Assembly (NCBI GenBank): GCA_933207985.1
Contig: OW240917.1
Coordinates: forward strand, 242,678,480-242,742,479
Source: Pelobates cultripes
Lineage: Eukaryota; Chordata; Amphibia; Anura; Pelobatidae
Direction: 5' to 3'
DNA length: 64,000 nucleotides
This document shows, piece by piece, positions 1 to 12,184 of the stretch. The number at the start of each line of letters is the position of its first letter. The stretch's first letter is position 1. The notes under the pieces were generated by a model. That model had not been told where the DNA came from. It ran no database searches and saw only the letters and a list, made by a program, of their open reading frames with translations. The translations under genes were made by a program, and so were the position numbers.

Positions 1-784
1 TGCAGGTCCACCAGGGAACCCAGCTCCTTGTTACATCTCCAGTATTCTGGATCAACTGGATCAACTGAATACATGCGAATCGGAGTCTCAGGGTGCGGTA
101 TCAATGTGTAAGCAATTTGTAACCTGCCTTGTGATAGTGGGTGTTGATGGATGATTTGTGTAGGAGTAGGAAAATTTGTTTCCACCCTAGTGTCCTTTAT
201 GTACAACGATCAGCCAACTTCCTCATTCCTCTTTTACAAGGGAAGTTATCTCTGGTCAACTTTGTATTAATATAGAATATTGTCCAGGGATGTGGAATAG
301 TCCCCCTTCCTGTGTAGTATCGCAGTCCCTCCGAGTCTATGTTGGCTGTTGTGAGCACTCCAGACTGCAGGCACAGCTCTGGAAACTTCAGAGAGGTGGG
401 TTCCGTTCTGCAGACGTAATGACATTAAGTGACAGTACGCAAATTTAAAAAAATGTCCTCTTCCCTGTTGTCTTTTCTTTCTTTCTTTCTTCCTTTATTT
501 AGTATTTTGTTCAGGTATTACTCTTACCACTGTAATCCTTGCAGGAATAAATTTATGCTTTTGAAATTTTTCAAAATTCTCCAAAAAACATTGCATTAAA
601 AAATAAAAACTCAACTAAAACAAATGTTCAAAACATATAGCACTCACATAAACACTGTGCCGCTCAGGTAACTATGCACATAGTACTTTCAACTACAGTG
701 GCACAATTTCCTCTCTGGTAAACCAACTTCTTCTCAACTTTGACATCTTACATTTCCTTGCCCACTTAAAAGCTTATGAGGTAT
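1..784. other. No gene recognised
   Basis: This is AT-rich sequence with a short CTTT-type run near 470-495. I see no coding motif, RNA gene or clear repeat family. Confidence 0.6.
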
Positions 785-1930
785 GCTCGTTGGTCATTCG
801 CTCCTGGGATGTTTTTCCCATTAAGCCAGAGAGTTGGCCAAAAGGAAACTGTGGCGAAACCAACCTTGCCACTATGTTCTGGAGAAGCCTGGTTGTCTGC
901 TTGCTGCCCCTGGACTATGGCCCTGTGTTAAAAAGCTTAATTTTCCCCTGCAGAAAGGCTTGTTTGTGCCTTTCTGCCCGGGCGTTCGGTAAACTGACTT
1001 TACCGAACCAACTCATGAATGAACGGACCACCTGGGTAAGGAGTGTGCCAGTGATTTACCTCCCAGAAGCTGCGGTTAACCACAGCTTAATTGACGAACG
1101 CTGGGTGGCCGCTGTTTGTATAGCCGAACATGTGTCAGCGGCCATCTTAAACTCACGAACGGCCAGCGGTGTTCAGCTCCAAAACTGTGGAACTGAAAAT
1201 GGACAGTAATATTCACGAATACCGCTGAGCCGCTGACCTCCCTTCTCCTGCACTCATTCATACGAACGCCGGTCCATTCGGTACTTTGATTGAGTGAACA
1301 GGGCTACCCCAGATAGCTATGCCATGGAGCCCATTCGTATACAGAAAGACTATGTGAAAGACTTTGGCTCCATGGAGATTGAACTGTATGTATATGATCT
1401 GAGCGCCATTCGGTAATAATGTGCGCTCATATCTAAGCTATCTGGGGATAGGTTGAACGTATATGTTTTAGGCAGTATTGGTAACATTGTATATTTTTAT
1501 GTCTTTTTACTGCCATGTGTAATGGAGTTTAGCCTCTATCCTTGGAGATAATTAAGTTACTTCCCAATTATCTCCAGGATAGAGAGGAGGGATTACAGTT
1601 TGCATGTGGGAGTGTTTACTGTTAAACTGTTTCTATTGGTCAGAGTACAATTTGTGTCCCAGTCTTCCACCAGGTCCCCTATGGGAGTGTCCACCTGGTG
1701 GAAGACCTGCATAAATACCGGGCAGGTAGCCCAGATTAAACAGATCACTGCTTGACCCTCAACATGGAGCTTTGTCTCGTTCTTGGGGGGATTGATAATT
1801 ATATGCCTTGCATGTTCGACTGCTAGGAGTTTAAACCTTTCATATGGTTTTTCCTATTTGGGAGTTTGGAGCATTCGAATGGTTCCGTTACAGAAACATT
1901 CCCTGGTGGAGATCTCTGCCTTGCAATCTG
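785..1930 (+). mobile_element. Solo ERV-like long terminal repeat (ends uncertain)
   Basis: The block reads like a retroviral-type LTR. A long upstream region is followed by a TATA-like box (cataaataccgg near 1710), an ATTAAA poly(A) signal at 1735-1740 about 25 bases downstream, and a GT-rich stretch. Three internal inverted pairs are visible: ccccagatagct (about 1308) with its complement near 1437, a stem formed around 1533-1595, and a stem around 1661-1707. No gag, pol or env coding lies on either side, so this is best read as a solo LTR. The short ORF across 790-1209 has no recognisable motif. The outer ends are approximate and no target duplication was found. Assignment to an endogenous retrovirus is inference from layout and from resemblance to amphibian LTRs. 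Confidence 0.5.
1709..1740 (+). promoter_or_regulatory. LTR-like TATA box and poly(A) signal
   Basis: The sequence cataaataccgg is followed closely by agATTAAAcag. This spacing is typical of the U3/R promoter and polyadenylation signals of compact retroviral LTRs. The role is inferred from position only. Confidence 0.4.
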
Positions 1931-2367
1931 TTCCTCTCCTATTTTAGTTCTCTCTTTCTCTTCATCCCTCCTTCTCCACACTTCAACCACCTCTGCACCC
2001 TTTATCCAGATCACACACCCTCATTTTTCTTTCTCAAATCTTTTTTTTTTTTTTTACGTTTATTTTAATTTTTTTTAGAAGATTTCAAAAAAAAAATATT
2101 CATTTTGGAATTTTGTACTAAAGATAACTTTTTGAGCATCTAGCATTTTAATTCTGGCTTTTGCTATTACTGCTTATTAAAACTGTGATTACAAAAAGCA
2201 CCAAAACGTTCTATCAAAGTTATATGGAACAATTTAATTTAAGTATCAGATACTGACCATGAGGACCATGTTTTTTTAAAAACATCTACTAACCAATATT
2301 TTACCTACCGTAGAATAAACTACAGGACCTTAATAACCCAAGACTTTTTAATGTGTCATTAAAAAAT
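1931..2367. other. No gene recognised
   Basis: Pyrimidine-rich then T-rich sequence with a long T run near 2040-2055. Small overlapping ORFs here carry no domain motif. Confidence 0.6.
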
Positions 2368-2879
2368 GTAAAGGGACCCTATAGGCACCCAGATCACTTC
2401 AGCTCATGGAAGTGGTCTGGGTGCAGTGCCCCTATTAGTTTAACCCTGCAATTGTAATTATTACAGTTATTGATAAACTACAATAATTATTTTGTCAGGT
2501 TAACTCCACCTCTAGTGGCTGTGTACCAGACAGCAACTAGAGGCATTTCCTGTTGGTTAAGGGACTTTTTGTAGGCGAACTGATACTGGACGTCCTTACA
2601 CTCTGTATAAGAACGTTCAGCATCAGCTAAAACCTGATAGGAAAGCATTGGGGTAGTCCTAATGCGTTCATGGTGCTCCCCGCGCATGAGCATTAGATGC
2701 CCCTCAGGCTGATATCGATGGAGGACAAGGGGAATCAGGTAAGTGATAAAAGGGTTTTAAAGTTTTTACCCCTTTCAGTGCCATGGGTGGGGGGCGGGGC
2801 ACAAGGTAGGGGGGTTCTATAGGGTACGGTAGTGCTAGGAATTCAACTTTGTATTAATAGCACCATAGCTTCCCTTTAA
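2368..2879. mobile_element. T2/Kolobok-like MITE
   Basis: This roughly 510-bp non-coding element has terminal inverted repeats (aagggaccctatag on the left; ctatggt...tcccttt facing it on the right). It ends at TTAA on the right and at a decayed TGTAA on the left. The interior phrase about an 'accctctagtggctgt...' block recurs in the copies at 11491-12019 and 13537-14032, so these form one family. TTAA targets and TTAAAGG-type ends are the known hallmark of Xenopus T2 MITEs of the Kolobok superfamily. Confidence 0.7.
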
Positions 2880-3189
2880 TCTGGAGCCGAAGACATTATG
2901 TCAAAACTCCTTATGTCTTCTCCTTTTCAAAAATGTCACTATATCTATACTAGCCTATTTTATTATTGCTTGTCCAAAAAAAAAAAAAATACAACTCTTC
3001 CACAAATTCTCACTATGTTTGTGGAACTTGCATATCTCAATTAACCCTTTCAGCAATGTGAAACTTACATAACATGGCTGAAAACATGCGTCTGGAAACA
3101 GATCTTGGATCTGTCAACGCTAGATATCGGTGGTCTTTTCTTCTACTTCACATAACAGACCAAACTTGGGAGGATTTCTACCTAACATT
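2880..3189. other. No gene recognised
   Basis: AT-rich sequence with an A13 run near 2977. Nothing assignable. Confidence 0.6.
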
Positions 3190-3345
3190 ATCATCGTCAT
3201 TTATACAGTGACAGTGCATTAAGCAGCAATTTACAAATTTTCGAGGATATAAAAAAGCGAAAAAATGACAAACATGTTAAGGTGAAGAAAGCTCTGTTCA
3301 AACAAGCTTGCAATCTTAAATCATTCATTACTATGTGTCTCTTAG
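3190..3345 (-). mobile_element. L2-type LINE 3' tail relic
   Basis: A decayed version of a LINE 3' UTR lies in reverse. It has a cat-cat start, 'atttatacagtg', then 'gctctgttcaaacaagcttgcaatctt'-like wording (about 3290-3315), matching the tails at 5436-5690 and 53790-53930. No coding remains. Confidence 0.5.
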
Positions 3346-4084
3346 TAGAGTTATGGTCAAATGAACCAATAATAGACTGATTGTTAGTGGTGTTAATTAG
3401 GGCTAGAAACAGCTAACATTGAACGTAAATTACAGAGATCACATTTAATCTGGATCTTGGTCATCTCTGATGGTAGCTCATGGTATACCAGGGGTGCGAC
3501 AAAACTACTGTGTGATTTCTGGTCTCACAACTACATCTAGTGGTAGATTCAGTTACGGCACTCTTATTTCTCTTGTCATCGAAACCACTAAACCCACAGT
3601 GCTGTGATTAAGTAGCTAGGTGTGAACTAGATATATGTTTTAAAGAATCCTTTAAGTCAGAGTATAGCTAATTCAAGTCAAGTAATGCAATCCAGTATTC
3701 CAAAGTATATTTCTGGATTTGTATCTAAAAAGGGACGATTCCTATTACCTGAAATACATTTAACTCTTTAACTTGTCTTCTCTTATAACACTATTAAATG
3801 CTGATTATAATTACTTCACAATCACAGATATAATAGAATTCAGACCACAATGGGTTACCTAGAACAGGCGGTGAAATTGGATTCAATGATGTGTGTGGTG
3901 ACCTTGAACCTTAGTCATTGGACCTTGAGTCCTAGTGGTGGACAACCCAACGGTGTACATTATAAAGGATAAAAATCTCACTGCTGATAGTGTTTAATGA
4001 AGTAGGAAAAATAAAGTTTTGTCACCAATAAATTTAGTGGCAAGTAGATAGTTGTCATTGGCAAGATGAAGTGCAAGTATAATT
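3346..4084. other. No gene recognised
   Basis: Non-repetitive AT-rich sequence without coding motifs. Confidence 0.6.
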
Positions 4085-4180
4085 AAAAGAAACTCAAGTT
4101 CGACGTGCGTTTCGGCCACATTTAGTTTAGTGAAGGCGCTGGTGTGGACCAAAACACGCATCGAAATGGAATTTCTTTTC
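4085..4180. repeat. Possible decayed hammerhead-type PLE relic
   Basis: The plus strand carries gtgaaggcgc...ccaaaacacgcatcg and the minus strand carries ggccgaaacgcacgtcg. Both resemble the stem II - GAAA - stem III part of PLE hammerheads. Neither has an intact CTGANGA box, so this is at best a fossil. Confidence 0.25.
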
Positions 4181-5009
4181 ATTTCACTTGCACTTATATG
4201 GGTTCTGTGAGGGTGATTTTTTGATGGAGAATAAGAGTGAGGGTGGTAATTGATTACAGCAGTAAAGATTACTAAAAATGGCAGCATATTCTAAAAAGAG
4301 CATTTGAGCATAATGCATAGATACAGTAAATACAGTGAAATCATATTTAAAAAAAAAAAAAAGAGGCATTTAAAATGGCCATATCGATCTTTATCAATCT
4401 CTGGAATGCTATCGTAATGCTAACTGCGCAATGCTAAAGTCCACCCCTTAACAGTAGCGATGACATGACCCATTAAAACTTAATTTACTGTTTGGAAGCT
4501 GTGGGTGAGCTTACATTTTCAACAAACTTGTAGACATTATATCAGTAATGTGTGGTTTCTGGCAGAGAAATTTGTTTATCTACAGGCTGGTAATCGTAGT
4601 CTATGGACTGAATTTATTCAGAAAAATACATGAAAAAAAAATAAAAATTTAAACTCGATTTAGGCAGTGAACTGGTTAACGGTCATCATCATGCCTGATG
4701 GTAAAATCACAATAAAATTAATTTTACTCAAGGTTGCAACCCTTGAAAATACAGAACTATTTATACATGACCCTATTAAATAAATCCGTAAGATAATCAA
4801 CAAACACGGAAAAATAATGGCAACGACTAAAAAAAATAAAAAAATTTAGCTATACATATAGTTTCTCAATATACTATGCATGTTGTTTTTGTTTATTTGT
4901 CTATTGCATATATTATATTTTGTTCGTATATGTATACGATGGCTTTTTTAATAATCCCTAAATCTGCGATGTGTCTAATGTTTCATTCCTATTACCTATA
5001 CATAAAGTA
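4181..5009. other. No gene recognised
   Basis: AT-rich sequence with an A13 run near 4351-4363. No coding or RNA motif recognised. Confidence 0.6.
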
Positions 5010-5075
5010 TTAAAAAGTGAGAAATTAAGGTTTAGAAGCACAAGCAAGCATGAAACGCGTTGGCACTTACTGGCA
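5010..5075 (+). repeat. Possible hammerhead-ribozyme relic
   Basis: The string tgaaacgcgttggcac (5051-5066) matches the GAAA + palindromic CGCG + stem I end of the hammerheads at 17419 and 42052. The upstream aagtg could pair with cactt (5064-5068), but the CTGANGA box and stem II are not recognisable. It is a weak candidate. Confidence 0.25.
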
Positions 5076-5435
5076 GCTACGCATTTTTTCAGATGTATCT
5101 TTAATTTTTAAATTAATGAATTTACTTTTTTTTTTTTTCCCCATCAACCTCATTGTTAAGTTATACTCAGTTTGTTTCATTTTATATGTTTTTTTCTGGC
5201 ATTTGATTCATGGAAGTATAAAGGCTTTCAGATGAAAGGTGTTCACACATAAGAACTGCATAAATGATTCTAAGCAATCATTTTTTCTCACTTAATTCCA
5301 CACTTGTCTTCTGCCAAATCATCCTACAACTCCAGTAACTCAACTTTTTTCCAGATTAGTCTGGACAATGGTCATATGACATGGAGCAAAAGGCCTGTAA
5401 TACTTTGAGACATGAAATTGTTCTGGAGATAGAAC
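5076..5435. other. No gene recognised
   Basis: AT-rich sequence with a T15 run near 5126. Nothing assignable. Confidence 0.6.
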
Positions 5436-5690
5436 TGATAATTATTATCTTCAGTCTCATTTATATACCTCCGACATATTCCACAGTGCTCTACAATTAT
5501 AGAAATGGGATGAAGGGACTGTTTAAACAAGCTTACAATCTACAAGAATTTCGAGGTGGGATGAATTATTAGGTGTCTTGCCCAAGGAACGTACTGGTGA
5601 GGTGGTCTGACAAGGTTTCGGACCTTGGTTTGCCGGTTCTAAGGTTCTGATATTACCACTGCTTTAACCAGCCACTATAATGACTTCTTG
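5436..5690 (-). mobile_element. L2-type LINE 3' tail relic
   Basis: In reverse orientation this shows the recurring LINE tail: 'atttatatacctccgacatattccacagtgctctac' wording at about 5459-5494, then 'caagcttacaatctacaagaa', followed by 'cccaaggaacgtactggtgagg'. It matches the 3' UTR of the L2-like element at 53790. No ORF is retained. Confidence 0.55.
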
Positions 5691-6879
5691 AACAGTAACG
5701 TCACTACAATTTCATTGTGTATTTCATAGTTTACTGGCTATTTCTGTTATGCTATACCCCAATTTCATGTTTGGAAGGGCGTAATATCGATATCACGTAG
5801 TCTTCACAATAATGTCAGTTCTGTTCTACACTTTATCCAATGTCTAGCTGATGATTGTGGAGTAATCTAAATGGATTTAATGGAGAGTGCTAGAAGTAAA
5901 GGCTCATGACCAAATTTTGGAGCATGAACAGGATCTCAGGAACAAATCTGGACCTCAAGAGAGACACCAGTCATCCCTGTTCTGTTACAACTTCTAACTA
6001 GTTCCCCAATAATATCACTCTTTACAGTTTGGCCTGAGATATCATTGCTTTTTATTCCTTTTTTATAACAACTTAAAATTGTGTCACATGTATTCACGTA
6101 CAGACATTTAGATGTTTGTAATACTTCTTGATTAGTGAAACCAGAACTAAAAATTATTGTATTTGCAAAGTACGGTAAGTTCTATAAGCCAACATAAAAT
6201 AATTTGTGTTTTACTTTAAATTTATACGTCAAGTGGATTTGGTGGCTTTTCTTGAAACTCTGCCAGAGACAGTTAACAGTAATTGTAGAATAATAAAAAT
6301 GTAATGATTAAGTAAAGTATTTAATGTAATGCACAAATTTATATACACATTGGATGAAACATAAATATTTTATGATTATGGCTTTGTTCTTTCTGGCCAC
6401 TATGAGATCACCCTACTCTTTACATGTGTCTCCATTCAGAGGAAAAAGGGTCACAGGATGGGGAGGATGCAAGTTAAATACACAAGGAATTGCTCACACA
6501 GTGCGCCATGTTTTGAGAAAACCCATTTCATTGCAGCCTAAGTTAATGGAAATTGGAAGATAAATAATACTGAATCTGATCGTATTCTCAATTCTCATAC
6601 CAATGCATCTATTTAACTAAACCAGAATCTTAACTCATTCTAATGCCTACCTCCAGTGGGGGAACTACAGGGGTTGCTAAGACCACGAGTGTGACCGGGC
6701 ACAATGTGTTCCGCTAGTCCCTGACCCTGGCATCACTAAATGGCGCACTAGAGAGCAGGGCAAGAAGAGCTGGAGGATCAGAGCAGCCACACTAGACCCC
6801 AAGGAGAGGATCCACTCCAACTCCAAAGGTAGGGAGGCAGGGTGGACCTGAAAAAAACAAAACTGTATAAATACAATTA
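5691..6879. other. No gene recognised
   Basis: Mostly AT-rich. From about 6640 the base composition rises and the sequence looks like the start of a further repeat leading into the TG array, but I cannot name it. The small ORF at 6354-6563 has no domain. Confidence 0.55.
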
Positions 6880-7965
6880 ATTTGCGAGTGTGTGTATGTG
6901 TGAGTGTGTCAGTTACAGGGAGAGCATGTCATTGAGTGTGTGTGTGTGTATGTCAGTGAGTATGTATGTGTCAGTGAGTGTGTCTGTCAGTAGGTTTGTG
7001 TGTGAAATCAGTGAGAGAGTGTGTCTGTCAGTGGTTGTTTGTGAGTTTATGAGTATGTGAGTCTGTTAGTGAGTGCCTGTTAGTGTGTGTGCATCAGTGT
7101 GTGTCTGTCAGTGAATGTCTGTGTCTGTGAGTGGGTCTGTTGATGTGTCTGTCAGTGAATGTGTGTGTGTGTGAGTGTGTAAGTGTATGTCAGATCAGCG
7201 AGAGTATGTGTCTCCAAGTAAGTGTGTGTGTGTGTGTGTGTGTGTCTGTCTGTCAGGGAGTGCGTCTATGTCTGTCAGTGTGTGTCAAATCAGTGAGAGG
7301 ATGTGTCTGCCAGTGAGAATTTGTGTCTGTCAGTGAGTGTCAATTCAATAAGAGTGTATTTTCCTGGCAGGGTGTGTCAAATCAGTAAGACTGTACGTCT
7401 GTCAGTGAGTGTGTGTATGTCAGTGTGTGTCCGTCAGTGAGTGTGTGTGTGTGTATCTGTCAGTGTATCTGAATGTGTGTCTGTCAGTGAGTGCATATGT
7501 CAGTGATAACGTGTCTGTCAGTGGAATTGCGTTAGTGAAACAGTGTGTGTGCCAATGACTGTGTGTCTGTGTGTCTGACAGTGAGTATGTGTGTCTGTCA
7601 TCGGGTGTCCAATCAGTGAGAGGATAGTTCTGCCAGTGAGAATTTGTGTCTGCCAGTAAGTGTTGTCAGTGAGTGCCAAACCAATAAGAGTGTATTTTCC
7701 TGTCAGTGTGCATCAAATCAGTGAGAGTGAGTGTGTGTATGTCAGTGTGTGTCTGTCACTGAGTATGTGTATGTGTCAGTGAAACTGAATGTGTGTCTGT
7801 CAGTGAGGGTATATGTCAGTGAGTATGTGTATGTCAGTGAAAGGGTGTGTTGGTGAAACAGTGTGTGTGCCAATGATTGTGTGTCTGTCAGTGAGTGTGT
7901 GTGTCACTGAGGGTATGTCGGCGCATGCGTTTCAGTGAGAGTATTGGGGGGGTGGGGGGTTGCAT
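6880..7965 (+). repeat. TG-rich minisatellite (gtgtgtctgtcagtga type)
   Basis: About 1.1 kb of loosely repeated phrases such as gtgtgtctgtcagtgagtg, mixed with plain TG runs and atcagtgagag variants. Unit length varies, so this is a degenerate mixed array. The open frame seen inside (Cys/Val/Ser-rich) is a by-product of the repeat. Confidence 0.85.
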
Positions 7966-8943
7966 CTCTGATTCTTGCTCTTGTCAACAGTCAAGATTTC
8001 TGGTGAGTGCAAATGAGATTTTGCAGCCGTCATTCTGAGTGGTGATTAAAGCAAACACAAGCTTGTTTTAAAACAAGTGCTTTTACATTTTATCCAAGCA
8101 TAGAAACAGCGAATGCTTATCAAAGATTCTTTGGTGTGGGGAATAGAGAATAATTATAATTTGCTTTCCAATACATTGAAAATCATAACATGTTTATATT
8201 AAAACCCAGCAACAATCAAGTGCTATAATATTTGGGAATAATACTATTTGGGAAATGTAGACTCAGCCAAATTGCCAGTATGTGTTGTGTATTATTTTGC
8301 AAACAGTCATGTCAACTTGTCATCTGATCAACACATTTAAAGAGACAGTGATAATTCCATTTATATCTCATTGCAATAATCACATCGATTCACTAAGCGA
8401 CATTTTAGCCACACCTGTTTTTAAATTAGTTGTTCTGAGAGGTCACTGAAAAGATCTTCACTGATTGGTTCTCTCACCAAGAGGTTCCCCTGGGACCCCA
8501 ATGTTGCCAAGAGAGGCGTGAGAAGTGGCCTCTCCTCTCTCCCCATTCCAATATATGGACCTACCCCTATCACACTAAGATTTAATTGGGAGGGGGCCAA
8601 AATCTTCTAAAACAAAACTAAACTAACCTGTAAAAATTATTTGTCATATTTACCCGTCAGTTTCTTGATCGAAGATATTCTTTTATTCAATCTTCTTTCT
8701 TCAACCCAAAATGGCAAAATAAAAAATGAAAAATCCATTATGTGCAACTAATTAAAAAAAAAAAAGATAAAAAAAAAAAAACTTGATTCACAAAAAAATC
8801 CAAATAAAATAAAAACTGAACCAAAAAACTAGTCAACCCCCATAAATTGATCTCCCAAGGCAGGAAAGGACTTTATAAAAGCCTCTCCTGCTTTCAGTGC
8901 TTGTAAGCCAACCAATCGCAGTGCTATGGTGGACTAGTTACTT
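7966..8943. other. No gene recognised
   Basis: AT-rich with A runs near 8755-8780. Nothing assignable. Confidence 0.6.
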
Positions 8944-10601
8944 AAAAGAACAGATCTTCTGGGGGGCGGAGCCAAGCAACCAACCTGAATGGCCGCACGC
9001 CAAGCGAGCTCCGCAGCAAAAGAGAACTTTGGGCCAGATAACAAAAACCCAGCCCAACGAAACCGGCACCAAACCGTCCCGTGGGCAACCACAGATGATA
9101 TGGGCCGCAAAACTAAAAAGTCTAAGTCAGACAACTAACGGCTACACCACAGCATCGGTGACATGTGGAAGCAAGCGCTTAGCGTCCAAGGCACACACAT
9201 GGCCGCTTATAACGACTACGGCTCAGATATCTCCGACGACTTCACCACAGAGGCGGAGATGAAGCACCCACACGCGGAAATACCACCCCGCAAGTCACCC
9301 CCGAAACCAGACTCCTCACCGGTGACCGGCACGGCTATGAAAGACCTCCTAGCAGAGCTCCGACTAACAATACGGCTCAACTGCGCAAGGACCTACAGGG
9401 CCTAACGGGCCGCCTGGGCACACTGGAGGCAGACTCCCAGTGCACCAAACACCTGCAACAAACGGTCCAGGAGATCAAATTGCAGCATTTTACCTACGAA
9501 CAGCACATAGCAACATTAGAAGATTGGAGTCGCAGCCGGAACATTAAAATCCGAGGCATAGGAGAGGAGATACCGGAGACTGAGCTCCCACACACATTGC
9601 AGAGACTACTACAGACATTCTTACCTCCCAAGCAAGCCAGACAGGTACCCATAGAAAACCTGTTCCGCTTACCACGAGCACCTAAGGCCCCAACAACGGC
9701 CACATGAAACCTTCTGGTTTGTTTCCAAAATCACCATATTTGTTTGAAAATATGCAGCTTTCTTTTTACTCAGACCTGTCGGGGTCCACTCTGGCCTGGA
9801 GACGCACACTCGAACCCTTTACAGCCCGCCTGCGCCAACATAAAATCACCTACCATTGGAGAGGTTCACGCATACTGCTAATCCACCACGGGAATTCGGC
9901 CTCTACCATCCGGGACTTACAAGAGGCAAACGAACTGCTACCGACACTGGGATTACCCCCCATTGCTCATCCCCCCTCAGAGCCCAGAACCACGATAGCA
10001 CATGGTTCCACTTTTACCCTAGAAGAGCTGAGTCAGCAACCACCGCGGCACCCAAAACCTGAGGCAGCCACCGAAGCCACCCAGTATCCTGACCAGTGTA
10101 CTTTAGCAGCATTATTTACTGTACCCACTGAACTCATGAACCAGTTAGAACGTATTGTTGAAATATTATTGTTGAAATTTTATTGCAGCTTTTTATTGTA
10201 TTAAGGAGAACCCACACTAGTACCGGCCACCAAGGGCACTTTATGGACACTTATGTATAGCTCCTTGGAACTGTCCTCCCCCCCAAACTACCCCTAAACT
10301 TCGCTAATTATGTCTAAGCCGACAGCTATCACCCCCCACAGCCACACACTGTACTACAGCTACTTGTCTGGCGAATGTTATCCTCATATTGCCTTAATGT
10401 TGTATGCCAAACGTTTAACAGCATTATCAATGACAATGTTATTTTTAGCTTATTCCAACCTATTAAAGAAAATGTACAGCTTTTTGTAATGCCACTGTGA
10501 AAAATAATGACCAATCCATGCGTGCTGTTGTGGCACTTGACAAATGCCTGTAACTGCCTCTGCGCAAAAAAAAAATTAAAAAAATAAAAAAGACAGACCT
10601 T
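8944..10601 (+). mobile_element. L1-like element lacking ORF2 (half-L1)
   Basis: The element opens with a GC-rich L1-type 5' UTR (ctggggggcggagccaag at 8959-8976), contains an ORF1 (9100-10204), and then passes within a few hundred bases to an A/T-rich 3' tail ending in A runs at 10566-10591. ORF2, normally over 3 kb, is absent. The flanks aaaagaacagatctt (8944-8958) and aaaagacagacctt (10588-10601) look like a slightly diverged target duplication, so the two ends belong to one insertion. This resembles mammalian HAL1 (half-L1) elements in architecture. Whether the loss predates insertion is not shown. Confidence 0.6.
9100..10204 (+). pseudogene. L1 ORF1-like RNA-binding protein, broken
   Basis: L1 ORF1p is a trimeric coiled-coil RNA-binding chaperone that packages LINE RNA. 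Here ATG at 9100 starts a basic, Lys/Ser-rich N terminus like other L1 ORF1s. A TAA follows after 12 codons (9136-9138), and the same frame then continues to 9405. The coiled-coil and RRM part lies in a second frame (9480-9707, with NIKIRGIGEE, the typical RRM entry of the Transposase_22 family). The C-terminal domain lies in a third frame (9704-10204, with LAWRRTLEPF and SRILLIHHG). There are therefore at least one nonsense codon and two frameshifts. The family call is fairly firm; the exact original boundaries are not. Confidence 0.7.
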
Positions 10602-11390
10602 TGGCTTTTTGTATTAAAATTCAAAGTGTGACTTACGGTTCAAAGTTTCTTTTTCAAGACAGCCAATAGAGGCAGTCTTAACCCTGCAATGTAATTATAG
10701 CAGTTTAGAGAAACTGCAATGATTTTAATTGTAAGACTAAGAGGGACAGAGATACTGCACCCAGACCTATTCAATGAGATGAGAGATGAGAGCATATTTT
10801 AACGTTTCCTATGGAGGACAAGAGCTATAGTCTGAACCCTATACTAATTGAATATTGGATGCAAAGTTACACCAGGTAATAAATAGCATTTTTGGAGTTA
10901 ATTTTCTATATCAATTATTTTAATGTTGATCTCTAGACAGTCAATATATATATAGCCCCCAGGTCCCAGCACTTGATGCTCCCAGTCTTTCACTTGCTCC
11001 GGTGCAATCCCCAACCATAAAAAAATAGTTATGTTACCTGTAGAGGATATTTCCATTTTTACTTTATTGGTTCCAAGAGGTGTGTAAGAGACTGCGACGG
11101 GGATTAGATTATTCTCATATTTATTTGTTCTTTGGATCAGTGTCAGTGACAGCAACGTTTTCTAGTTTTAGTTGTGAAGGTTAAAATGATTAAGAAGCAT
11201 ATAGCAAATGAGCTTTAATTCCACGTTATACACTGGGTAAGTCATTAAACTGTGAATTAATGTGAATTTGAAGTCAATGTCTGATTTTAGGCAACTAGCC
11301 AAACAGGAAAATGATCAAATTCAAGTTTTTAATTTGGCAATTTTGGCCTACAATTTTAAATTTCGTTGGAATTCCCAACTGTTTATACTT
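10602..11390. other. No gene; T2 MITE remnant at 10655-10830
   Basis: The segment around 10660-10790 (aaccctgcaatgtaattatagcag, gagggacagagatactgcaccc) matches the interior and end of the T2 family seen at 2368 and 13537, without clear termini. The rest is unassigned AT-rich sequence. Confidence 0.5.
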
Positions 11391-12184
11391 TAGAGCAGTT
11401 CTCCTCAGCCCTCTCCTCAAGGCACACCTAACAGTCCAGGATTTAGGGATTATCCGGGTGTCTCTAAAAAAAACAAAAAAAAAAAAACACTTAAGGGACA
11501 CTCCAGGCACCCGGACCACTTCTATCCATTGGAGTTGTCTGGGTGACAACTCCAATCACCCTTAACCCTGCAAGTGTAATTATTGCAGTTTTTAGAAACT
11601 GCAATATTTACCTTGCAGGGTTAAGTCCTCCTCTAGTGGTTGTATATCAGACAGCCACTAGAGGGACTTCCAGGTTCTTAGAACGCGAAAAGTGTTTTAA
11701 ACGAAGCTGGATGTCTTCACGCTATGCATGAGGACATCCAGCATCGCCACAATCCCCATAGGAAAACAATGAATAATGAATTCCTATGCATTTCCACGCA
11801 TGCGCGTTAGGTCTTCCCCGCCGGCTAATGTCGGTGGGAGAGGAGCAAGGGCAGAGCCTGACCCAGAGCCGATATCGGCGCTGGATTCAGGAAAGTCACT
11901 GAAGGGGTTTTAACCCCTTCAGCAACATGGGATGGTGGGTGGGAGGGAGAAGGGCACTGCAGGGTCCTGCTGTGGCAGGAAAATTTATCTGTTTTCCTGG
12001 CACTGGAGAGTCCCTTTAGGTATTACTTGGGTGTCTCTAAGTTGTTTTAAAAATAAAAAAATAAAAAAAATAAAAAAAAAGTATTTTTTTCTTTTTCGAA
12101 AACACCTTAGACACACCTGGGTAATCCCTAAATCCTGGACTGTTAGGTGTACCTTGAGGAGAGCGTTGAGGAGCACTGCTATAG
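11391..12184. mobile_element. Outer foldback MITE interrupted by a T2 MITE
   Basis: The arms at 11393-11466 and 12107-12183 are inverted copies of about 75 bp (shared: cctaacagtccaggattta). The space between them is filled by a second element at 11491-12019. Immediately after that element a direct copy of the left arm's inner end recurs (gggtgtctctaa at 12018-12037). The left-arm sequence is thus represented twice in direct orientation and once inverted. The family is not identified; hAT-like is plausible. Confidence 0.55.
11491..12019. mobile_element. T2/Kolobok-like MITE (nested)
   Basis: It begins TTAAGGGACACTCCAGGCAC and ends with the facing gtgcc...ctggagagtccctttag, where the right TTAA has decayed to TTAG. 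The interior shares the 'cctctagtggttgtat' block with the copy at 2368. It inserted into the arm or loop of the foldback at 11391-12184. Confidence 0.7.

Noticed and set aside
790..1209. 139-codon ORF as a gene
   Set aside because: Lies inside an LTR-like sequence and has no recognisable domain.
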